Below, piece after piece: positions 1 through 4,345 of a stretch of 5,017 nt of DNA (within the stretch, counting starts at the first letter, position 1; every line of letters starts with the position of its first letter). The stretch is from positions 1-5,017 of the forward strand of contig JAFANK010000306.1 of assembly GCA_019232725.1 (NCBI GenBank), in the 5' to 3' direction. This stretch comes from Vulcanimicrobiota bacterium. GTDB taxonomy: Bacteria > Vulcanimicrobiota > Vulcanimicrobiia > Eremiobacterales > Eremiobacteraceae. The position numbers and the translations under genes are program-made. The notes under the pieces were generated by a model. It made no database searches, was not told where the DNA came from, and saw only the letters and a list, made by a program, of their open reading frames with translations.

Positions 1-1
1 C

Positions 2-115
2 ACTGAGCATGTCGCAAAGCCACGAACGACGTATAAGCCTCCTGCCAATCACCCTTGGCGCATAGCGGGGGTGAGCAAACTGCGGCAAAAGTACCCTGGG
101 GAAGCCTTTACTTAG
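2..115 (+). CDS. Possible 3' end of an upstream gene (partial)
   Basis: Reading from base 2, the frame is open for 37 codons and ends at TAG 113-115. The residues include the run YKPPANHPWR followed by a basic stretch (SKLRQKYPGE). The HPWR run preceded by Pro-rich residues resembles, from memory, short segments found in some bacterial transposase fragments. I cannot confirm this without a search. The left part lies outside the window, so neither length nor start can be judged. The opposite strand is also open over much of this stretch, so an open frame alone is weak evidence. It could equally be non-coding upstream DNA of rplU. Confidence 0.3.
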   Translation, partial: TEHVAKPRTTYKPPANHPWRIAGVSKLRQKYPGEAFT

Positions 116-257
116 AAAATCAGGGACACCAGCGCTCGGGAATAACATACTTTGCGCATACTAACGTAAGGTTTACGCGCCGGGACAGCAAACTTTGGAC
201 GCTCTGTCATCTTCAAGATTTTGCCATTTCGCCTCCATTTGAATCGAAAGGGTCTCT
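116..257 (+). promoter_or_regulatory. Upstream/leader region of rplU
   Basis: No convincing gene is visible here. The region is less GC-rich than the coding DNA that follows, as expected for a promoter and 5' leader. The best promoter guess is GGGACA (123-128), a 17-base spacer and CATACT (146-151). Each box matches the sigma-70 consensus at only 4 of 6 positions, so this is weak. Just upstream there are two inverted repeats: GCCAA/TTGGC (44-48 with 55-59, a 6-base loop) and CCCTG/CAGGG (94-98 with 121-125). These could fold in RNA if transcription starts further left. A GAAAGGG run (246-252) lies about 5 bases before the rplU ATG and is a plausible ribosome binding site. Confidence 0.3.
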
Positions 258-572
258 ATGTTCGCCGTCATCGAAGCCAACGGCCGGCAGCTTAAGGTTA
301 AGGAGGGGGACGTTGTCCGCCTCGACCGCGTCGAGGGCGACGCCGATCGCGAGGTCATCTTCGATCGGGTGCTCTTCGCTCACACCGGAGACGATTTCTT
401 AGTAGGCTCTCCTCTGGTCGCGTCCGCCCGAGTGACGGCGAAAATTGTCCGGCAAGGCAAAGGGCCGAAGGTGGTCGCTTTCCGCTATAAACCAAAGAAA
501 CGCGTCAGGCGCCGCCACGGCCACCGCCAGCCGGTGACCGAGCTGCGCATTGAGAAGATCTCGCTCCCATAA
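258..572 (+). CDS. rplU: 50S ribosomal protein L21
   Basis: L21 is a 23S rRNA-binding protein of the large ribosomal subunit. The 104-residue length is normal for the family. The N-terminus MFAVIEANGRQLKV matches the usual opening of L21 (typically M-Y-A-I-I-E-T-G-G-K-Q), with Phe, Ala-Asn-Gly and Leu as less usual choices. The C-terminal signature is clear: YKPKKRVRRRHGHRQP followed by TELRIEKI, the very basic rRNA-contacting loop and last strand. The ATG at 258 is preceded by GAAAGGG at a suitable distance, and the family alignment allows no earlier start. The gene overlaps the next one, prp, by 23 bases in another frame, implying translational coupling. Identification is firm. Confidence 0.96.
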   Translation: MFAVIEANGRQLKVKEGDVVRLDRVEGDADREVIFDRVLFAHTGDDFLVGSPLVASARVTAKIVRQGKGPKVVAFRYKPKKRVRRRHGHRQPVTELRIEKISLP

Positions 573-957
573 GCAAGGGCTCGCGGTCCTCGTCCGACGC
601 GAACAGGGTCGCGTGGTTGGCCTTGAGGTTAGCGGGCACTCTGGTTTCGCTGAAGCAGGCGGCGATATCGTCTGTGCTGCGGTGAGCGCTCTTGTGCTGT
701 CAGCAGTACAAGGTTTACGCACATACTGCAACGTCGAGGCAGCCGTCATAGACGCCCCGACGTCGTACCGGCTTAGGGTGCCCGCCGGCGGTGACGAGCG
801 CGCGCAAGCCGTGCTTGAGACGGCCATAGGCGGCCTGCAAGCGATAGCAGCTTCGTACCCGCGCCACGTGCTCGTGGAAGATATAGCGCAAAGCAAACGC
901 AGTGCCCGGACAGGGCAGGCTTCACGACCAAAGAAGTCGGCCGTCCGAACTCACTAG
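550..957 (+). CDS. prp: Ribosomal-processing cysteine protease Prp
   Basis: Prp (YsxB family) removes the N-terminal extension of ribosomal protein L27 in bacteria that make extended L27, and is normally encoded between rplU and rpmA. The family core is plain: VSGHSGFAEAGGDIVCAAVSAL at roughly residues 27-48, split here as VSGHSGFAEAGG then DIVCAAVSAL, giving catalytic His30 and Cys42. The start is uncertain. TTG 550, inside the rplU 3' end, is the only usual start codon before the conserved core (GTG 613 would leave only seven residues before the conserved VSGH). It gives about ten extra residues relative to typical members. The C-terminus carries about 20 extra basic residues (from AQSKRSARTG onward) beyond the usual end. 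rpmA does not follow, so the presumed substrate must be encoded elsewhere. The family call is firm; the N-terminus is not. Confidence 0.9.
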   Translation: MRRSRSHKQGLAVLVRREQGRVVGLEVSGHSGFAEAGGDIVCAAVSALVLSAVQGLRTYCNVEAAVIDAPTSYRLRVPAGGDERAQAVLETAIGGLQAIAASYPRHVLVEDIAQSKRSARTGQASRPKKSAVRTH

Positions 958-963
958 CACATC

Positions 964-969
964 GAGGAG
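964..969 (+). promoter_or_regulatory. Ribosome binding site deciding the start at 977
   Basis: GAGGAG ends 7 bases before ATG 977. It is the clearest Shine-Dalgarno sequence in the window. It fixes this ATG as the start of the small membrane protein rather than the in-frame GTG at 902 inside prp, which has no such signal. Confidence 0.75.
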
Positions 970-976
970 CACACTT

Positions 977-1219
977 ATGGGATCCTCCACTACAGACATC
1001 AGCCCGGCCTACGCTGACGACAGCGGGAGCCGCCTCGAGCGCGGTCAGGACGACCTGCGCAAGACCCTCCTCGCGGGGATCATCGGGGCCGTTGTGGCCG
1101 CCGGCGCCTACTTCATCTATAGCCGCCTCGAGGACGAGCAAAAGGAGCAGCTGCGCCGGACCGTAGGCAGGTTCGTAGAAGATAAGATCGCCGACGTCCG
1201 GGCGCAATTCAAGGTCTAA
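977..1219 (+). CDS. Small single-span membrane protein (YtxH-like layout)
   Basis: This 80-residue protein has an acidic N-terminal part (1-29), one hydrophobic segment at about residues 31-48 (LLAGIIGAVVAAGAYFIY, Gly/Ala rich), and a charged helical tail rich in Glu, Lys and Arg (50-80) that could form a coiled coil. There is no cleavage-type signal peptide. The layout recalls YtxH/gas-vesicle-GvpP-like small membrane proteins, but I see no diagnostic motif, so no function is assigned. It starts 19 bases after prp with a good ribosome binding site and is followed 32 bases later by the lytic transglycosylase gene, so it probably belongs to the rplU transcript. It sits where rpmA (L27) would be expected and has no similarity to L27. 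Confidence 0.75.
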   Translation: MGSSTTDISPAYADDSGSRLERGQDDLRKTLLAGIIGAVVAAGAYFIYSRLEDEQKEQLRRTVGRFVEDKIADVRAQFKV

Positions 1220-1251
1220 GGCCCAGTCGGGGTCCTGCCGATTTTCCTTGT

Positions 1252-1836
1252 ATGCGCTCGGCACGGGCCCTTTTCGTGCTGTTTGGTTTCTTCTGGGCCC
1301 TTTTTTCAACCTTACCAGCAAGTGCTGACTCGGGCGCGACCCGCAACGTCAGCGGCGAGCAGGCCATGCGAGCATACGTCTCGGCCATTCGCTATTTCAA
1401 TCCTGGCATCGACGAGGACGAGGCGCAACGCATCGTTGCCGCCATCGCGCGAGAATCGCTGGCAGCTCATGTCGACCCGCGGCTGATCGTTGCCATAGTG
1501 GCGACCGAGAGCGCTTTCGACCGGACCGCGCGCAGTTCGGCCGGCGCTCGTGGCCTCGGCCAGCTGATGCCCTCGACAGCTTCGGACGACCACGTCAACG
1601 ACGTCGAAGATATCGATCAGAACATCCACGGAACCGTCCTCACGATCAAGGGCAACCTCGACCACTATGCACGCTACGATACGCAGCGGCAATACGTATA
1701 CGCGATCGCCGCGTACAATGCGGGCAGCGGCGCCGTGGACGAATACCACGGCGTACCACCGTATGATGAGACCGTCCACTACGTCTGGAAGGTCATCACC
1801 TTGTGGCGCAGGCTTTGGGGGATGTCCGCTACCTAG
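1252..1836 (+). CDS. Secreted lytic transglycosylase, SLT domain (GH23-type)
   Basis: This is a peptidoglycan-cleaving lytic transglycosylase of the soluble (Slt/MltC-like) fold. Residues 1-25 form a signal peptide: Arg5 in a basic N-terminus, a Phe/Leu core at 7-21 and an Ala-Ser-Ala site before Asp26. It therefore acts outside the cytoplasmic membrane. The catalytic domain covers about 65-190. HVDPRLIVAIVATESAFD contains the catalytic Glu86 in the ES motif. GARGLGQLMPSTA (98-110) is the second family motif and AIAAYNAGSGAV (151-162) the third. PPYDETVHYVWKV is the usual C-terminal part. At 194 residues it is a compact single-domain version with no LysM or other wall-binding domain. ATG 1252 lacks a clear Shine-Dalgarno sequence but is followed directly by the signal peptide. 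Its TAG overlaps the stop of the opposing tatA-like gene. Confidence 0.9.
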   Translation: MRSARALFVLFGFFWALFSTLPASADSGATRNVSGEQAMRAYVSAIRYFNPGIDEDEAQRIVAAIARESLAAHVDPRLIVAIVATESAFDRTARSSAGARGLGQLMPSTASDDHVNDVEDIDQNIHGTVLTIKGNLDHYARYDTQRQYVYAIAAYNAGSGAVDEYHGVPPYDETVHYVWKVITLWRRLWGMSAT

Positions 1837-2099
1837 TCGGCCTCGGTAATCGTTGGCTCGGAGTCACTTCCCGTTGGCTCGTGCGGCAGCTCAAGGTTCT
1901 GACTGGTTTGTGGGACCGCATGCAGATGAGGTTCCGCGCTGTCGGCTGCCCGTTCCATCTCCATCATGAATGTGTTCGTCGTCGATTGGATATGTCGCAT
2001 CGCCTCGCCCAGTTGACGAGCGAGTTTTGGCAGCTGCTCCGGACCGAACAACAGCAGTGCAAGCACAAAAACGATGGCGGTGTCAGATGGACTCAACAT
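1833..2099 (-). CDS. tatA: Twin-arginine translocase subunit, TatA/TatB family
   Basis: TatA/TatB proteins form the pore or receptor part of the Tat export system, which moves folded proteins bearing twin-arginine signals across the inner membrane. The 88-residue product has a short periplasmic N-terminus, a hydrophobic helix at about 7-18 (TAIVFVLALLLF), and the family hinge FGPEQLPKLARQLGEAMR. An amphipathic helix runs to about residue 50, followed by an acidic, Pro/Ser/Thr-rich disordered tail. ATG 2099 is chosen because it places the usual six residues before the membrane helix. An upstream in-frame GTG at 2162 would add 21 non-family residues. TatA versus TatB cannot be settled: Glu after FGP and the tail length fit either. 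No tatC is in view. Its stop overlaps that of the lytic transglycosylase. Confidence 0.88.
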   Translation of the reverse strand: MLSPSDTAIVFVLALLLFGPEQLPKLARQLGEAMRHIQSTTNTFMMEMERAADSAEPHLHAVPQTSQNLELPHEPTGSDSEPTITEAD

Positions 2100-2167
2100 G
2101 ACTGCGAGGCCTATTCCCCTCGGCCCTGCGGGTAATCTTTTTTGGGTCGCGAAAACTTTCACTCTCC
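2100..2167. promoter_or_regulatory. Short divergent intergenic region, tatA-like / unknown gene
   Basis: Only 68 bases separate the two diverging start codons, so any promoters for both genes must lie here or reach into the genes. A T-rich run (2136-2143) sits in the middle. I see no promoter matching consensus well on either strand. The GTG at 2168 has no Shine-Dalgarno sequence (the preceding bases are CACTCTCC). On the minus strand, an AGG (2109-2111) lies about 9 bases before the ATG and a GAGGGG (2116-2121) about 16 bases before it. Leaderless or weakly initiated translation is possible for the plus-strand gene. Confidence 0.35.
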
Positions 2168-2665
2168 GTGAAGATCTACTACACTAAGAGCCAGCGGGAA
2201 GAGCCTTTGGGGTCGCTGTCGACCCTCAAGAAGATCCTTGCTCGCTTCGTTCATCATAAGGTGTTCTACGAGATGTCGGCGCGGCAACGCACGGGCCGTC
2301 AGCTGTATTCCATCAAGAACACGTTCACGGTCGGCCAGTTCGAGGTCGACGGTACGATTGAGCTTCTCATAACGCTGTTCGACGCTCACAATTCGGCGCA
2401 TTCGGTGGAGATCGTCAACCCGCATGCGTTGCGCGTGTACGATGAAAATCCAGCGAAGGGTTTTGCGGTCGTGTTCTATGCCGATGAGGCCGGTGAATTC
2501 GAGATCCGTTACTACTTGCGCGATGAGGGCGAAGACGCAAACTCTCCCAAGCGAACCGCGCTCGAGCATATCACGCTCCCGCAGCTCATGGAGTACTTGC
2601 ATGAGAGCTTGAGCGCAGATGTTGTCGAGGTCGGCGGCGAACGAAGCGGTCCTAAGCGATCCTAG
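2168..2665 (+). CDS. Conserved-looking hypothetical protein, 165 residues
   Basis: I do not recognise this protein. It starts at GTG 2168 (MKIYYTKSQR) and is predicted soluble: no signal peptide and no membrane segment. A basic, helical N-terminal part (to about residue 45) is followed by a strand-rich middle (about 46-120), with alternating hydrophobic residues such as FEVDGTIELLITLF, ALRVYDENP, FAVVFYAD and FEIRYYLRDE. A short helical end follows (ITLPQLMEYLHESL) and then a Gly/Lys/Arg tail. This reads as a compact alpha/beta or beta-sandwich domain. The codon use and even composition over the whole frame support a real gene, as does the fact that its stop meshes with the stop of the next gene. 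The neighbours (tatA-like, TPR, trmD) do not indicate a role. No function is proposed. Confidence 0.75.
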   Translation: MKIYYTKSQREEPLGSLSTLKKILARFVHHKVFYEMSARQRTGRQLYSIKNTFTVGQFEVDGTIELLITLFDAHNSAHSVEIVNPHALRVYDENPAKGFAVVFYADEAGEFEIRYYLRDEGEDANSPKRTALEHITLPQLMEYLHESLSADVVEVGGERSGPKRS

Positions 2666-3111
2666 CTTCCCTTTTTTCGCAGGTTCCACCCTCGCGAAGA
2701 GCGCCGCAGTTTTGTCTCGAGCTTTCCTGCTAAACGCAGCTCGCGGATGCTGCCGCTGAGATCGCCACGTTTGCGCAAAAGGACGCCAAGATTGTGGTGC
2801 GCAAGCGCGTAGGACTCGTCGAAACGAATTGCACGTTCGTAACAGACCTGCGCTTCATCTAGCTCGCCACGCTCGAGCATCAAATTCCCGAGATTCACCA
2901 TAGCGGATACGCACCGGTCGTCGGCGGCCAACGCAGCGCGAAAATCCGCTTCTGCTTGTACCACATCGCCCCACTTGAGCCGGCAAACACCCCGTTTTGA
3001 GAACGCCGCTGCAACACACTCTCCTTGGTCGATCGCTGCGCTGAAGAGAGCAGCAGCTTTTCGAAAGTTGCCGCGCTCAAATGCTCGCATCGCGTCGTCG
3101 AAGCGGCTCAC
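2662..3111 (-). CDS. TPR-repeat protein
   Basis: This 149-residue protein consists almost wholly of tetratricopeptide repeats, which form helix-pair scaffolds for protein-protein contacts. About four units are visible: 2-32 (DAMRAFERGNFRKAAALFSAAI), 36-66 (AFSKRGVCRLKWGDVVQAEADFRAAL), 69-99 (SAMVNLGNLMLERGELDEAQ, then YERAI) and 103-133 (ALAHHNLGVLLRKRGDLSGS). The third is closest to the consensus, with Gly at position 8 and an Ala-x-x-x-Y/F-x-x-A spacing. A basic tail (KLRRSSRG then NLRKKGS) ends the protein. There is no signal peptide, so it is likely cytoplasmic. The start is GTG 3111, and the nearby ATG at 3116 is out of frame and leads to a quick stop. No partner can be inferred from context. 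It diverges from trmD with 60 bases between. Confidence 0.88.
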   Translation of the reverse strand: MSRFDDAMRAFERGNFRKAAALFSAAIDQGECVAAAFSKRGVCRLKWGDVVQAEADFRAALAADDRCVSAMVNLGNLMLERGELDEAQVCYERAIRFDESYALAHHNLGVLLRKRGDLSGSIRELRLAGKLETKLRRSSRGWNLRKKGS

Positions 3112-3159
3112 GGCATGTACCGGCGACGGCGAAGGGCGTTATCGCGTATCGTCCGAAAA

Positions 3160-3177
3160 CTGCATGCGCCTATGCAG
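3160..3177 (+). promoter_or_regulatory. Inverted repeat enclosing the trmD start codon
   Basis: CTGCAT (3160-3165) and ATGCAG (3172-3177) are perfect reverse complements separated by GCGCCT. The right arm begins with the ATG of trmD itself. As RNA this is a 6-bp stem with a 6-base loop that would pair the start codon. As DNA it could be a small operator. No Shine-Dalgarno sequence precedes trmD. A 6-bp repeat can occur by chance, so a regulatory role is only a suggestion. The surrounding 60-base gap to the diverging TPR gene shows no convincing promoter. Confidence 0.35.
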
Positions 3178-3858
3178 ATCGACGTCGTCACATTATTTCC
3201 GAACTTCTTTGAACCCATTGTCAACGGAAGTATATTAGGCCGTGCGCAGTCGAAGGGCCTAGTGAAGATACGCGTGCACGATCTTTGGGACTATGTGCCT
3301 TCCGGCGAGCGCGCAGATGACGCTCCCTATGGGGGCGGTCCCGGGATGGTCCTGCGACTTGATCCTTTGATTGCGTGTCTTGAAGCACTACTCGGTTCAA
3401 ACTTACGCGTGCCAGAGGGCTGCGAGGTTGTCGTGCCCTCACCAGCGGGAACGCGATTTGACCAAGCGGCTGCGAAGCATATGGCACGGCTCGACAGGCT
3501 GATCCTCGTCTGCGGCCACTATGAGGCCATTGACGAGCGCTTCTTCAAACTCGTCAAGTCAACCGAGTTGTCTTTGGGTGACTTCGTACTTACCGGGGGT
3601 GAAATCGCTGCTCTGGCGTTTGTCGATGCGGCCGTCCGGCTCTTACCCGGGGCTATCTCGCCGGAGAGCCTGCGGGCGGAGTCTTTTGCTCAGCAGGGTC
3701 TGGATTGGCCACATTTCACGCGTCCGGCGGTGTTCCGGGGCCTTGCCGTGCCCGACGCGCTCCTGAGCGGAGATCACGCCCGTATTCAAGCCTGGAGAGA
3801 GGCCAGTGCGCGCGAACGGACGGCCACAAAGAGGCCAGACCTCTTGCCAAAGCCTTGA
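3172..3858 (+). CDS. trmD: tRNA (guanine-37-N1)-methyltransferase TrmD
   Basis: TrmD transfers a methyl group from S-adenosylmethionine to N1 of G37, next to the anticodon, which prevents +1 frameshifting. It is a knotted (SPOUT) enzyme working as a dimer. The 228 residues match the family. MQIDVVTLFPNFF opens the protein and GSILGRAQSKG (19-29) follows. YGGGPGMVL (53-61) lies in the active-site region. LVCGHYEAIDERF (112-124) and SLGDFVLTGGE (134-144) form the trefoil-knot cofactor pocket. VDAAVRLLPGAI contains Asp152, at the place of the family's proposed general base. HFTRPAVFRG, then PDALLSGDHARIQAWR, form the C-terminal tRNA-binding part. ATG 3172 gives the standard N-terminus. rplS follows, as in most bacteria, but the usual upstream rpsP and rimM are absent. 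Confidence 0.97.
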   Translation: MQIDVVTLFPNFFEPIVNGSILGRAQSKGLVKIRVHDLWDYVPSGERADDAPYGGGPGMVLRLDPLIACLEALLGSNLRVPEGCEVVVPSPAGTRFDQAAAKHMARLDRLILVCGHYEAIDERFFKLVKSTELSLGDFVLTGGEIAALAFVDAAVRLLPGAISPESLRAESFAQQGLDWPHFTRPAVFRGLAVPDALLSGDHARIQAWREASARERTATKRPDLLPKP

Positions 3859-3877
3859 CGGAAGCCTCTATGGCGGG

Positions 3878-3907
3878 TTGAAGGCCCGGAGCGGGACATG
3901 CTATACT
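3878..3907 (+). promoter_or_regulatory. Sigma-70-type promoter with extended -10, upstream of rplS
   Basis: TTGAAG (3878-3883, 4 of 6 to consensus) is separated by 18 bases from TATACT (3902-3907, 5 of 6). TG at 3899-3900 gives the extended -10 form TGnTATACT. Transcription would start near 3914, leaving a leader of about 87 bases before rplS. It lies just after the trmD stop, so rplS-lepB can be transcribed independently of trmD. This is the best promoter match in the window. Confidence 0.7.
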
Positions 3908-3938
3908 CGAGCAGTCCTTTTATTTGCACGCTGGTCGC

Positions 3939-3972
3939 GGCGTCGGACCCCGAGTCGGGGCGGCGCCTTTTT
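3939..3972 (+). terminator. Intrinsic terminator hairpin in the rplS leader
   Basis: The outer stem GGCGTC (3939-3944) pairs with GGCGCC (3962-3967), with one G-U. After a small internal loop (GGA against C) the inner stem CCCCG (3948-3952) pairs with CGGGG (3956-3960) around an AGT loop. Five T residues (3968-3972) follow at once. This is the classic factor-independent terminator shape and is very GC-rich. It lies after trmD and after the promoter at 3878-3907 but before rplS. It may therefore end trmD transcripts and attenuate those made for rplS. The T-run can also pair with CGAAA (3981-3985) just downstream through TTTCG (3970-3974). Confidence 0.8.
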
Positions 3973-4000
3973 CGCGGCTTCGAAAGTTTGAGTACTCGGT

Positions 4001-4345
4001 ATGGATCTCGTCCAGTCGGTGGGTGCCGCCCAGAAGAAGAAAAAGTTTGCGGAGTTCGCGGCCGGTGACACCATCAAAGTACATTCGCGGGTCACCGAAG
4101 GCAACAAAGAACGGATACAAGTTTTTGAGGGCATCGTCACGGAGCGCAAGCTCGGGGGCCTTTCGGAGACATTTACCGTCCGGCGGATCGCTCACGGCGT
4201 TGGCGTTGAACGGTCATTTTTGATCCACTCCCCACGCGTGGAAAAGGTGGACGTTCTTCGCCGGGGTCTTGTCCGACGTGCCAAGCTCTACTACTTGCAG
4301 GAGCGAGTCGGAAGCAAAGCCACGCGCATCAAAGAAAAGAAATAG
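4001..4345 (+). CDS. rplS: 50S ribosomal protein L19
   Basis: L19 lies at the 30S-50S interface of the large subunit. The 114 residues are normal for the family. GDTIKVHSRVTEGNKERIQVF opens the conserved core (from about 22), with VFEGIVTERK (42-51) after it. The strongly conserved FTVRRIAHGVGVER (58-71), then FLIHSPRVEKVDV, and the end VRRAKLYYLQER (about 91-102) complete it. A Lys-rich patch near the N-terminus (KKKK) and a basic tail are rRNA-binding features. No good Shine-Dalgarno sequence precedes the ATG. Instead, the position is taken by an 8-base palindrome, GAGTACTC (3990-3997). It forms a unit with lepB, whose GTG overlaps this gene's TAG by one base. Identification is firm. Confidence 0.97.
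   Translation: MDLVQSVGAAQKKKKFAEFAAGDTIKVHSRVTEGNKERIQVFEGIVTERKLGGLSETFTVRRIAHGVGVERSFLIHSPRVEKVDVLRRGLVRRAKLYYLQERVGSKATRIKEKK

Noticed and set aside
11..80. Resemblance to a c-di-GMP (GEMM) riboswitch: CGCAAAGCCAC at 13-23 and AGCGGGGGT further on
   Set aside because: Only a short piece matches the consensus, the tetraloop/receptor stems cannot be laid out, and the left part would fall outside the window. Chance is the simpler explanation.
182..210. Second weak promoter candidate before rplU: GGGACA (182-187), 17 bases, TGTCAT (205-210)
   Set aside because: Both boxes are poor, the -10 lacks its key second A, and similar matches are expected by chance in this length.
55..402. A plus-strand open frame beginning at TTG 55 and running into rplU
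   Set aside because: It overlaps the firmly identified L21 gene in another frame for over 140 bases, has no ribosome binding site, and the product resembles nothing and is low in complexity toward its end.
399..1321. Long minus-strand open frames under prp, the small membrane protein and the start of the lytic transglycosylase
   Set aside because: They mirror well-identified plus-strand genes in GC-rich codon positions, have shadow-type composition, and show no family motif.
1312..1779. 155-codon minus-strand open frame within the lytic transglycosylase
   Set aside because: It is fully antisense to a gene with catalytic motifs and a signal peptide. Its own product is a Val/Arg/Asp-rich shadow.
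2100..2162. N-terminal extension of the tatA-like protein to the GTG at 2162
   Set aside because: The added 21 residues (MKVFATQKRLPAG and onward) have no place in the family, where the membrane helix begins about six residues after the start. ATG 2099 fits exactly.
3025..3171. Extended TrmD starting at 3025
   Set aside because: It would add 49 Arg/Ser-rich residues before the standard TrmD N-terminus and overlap the diverging TPR gene.
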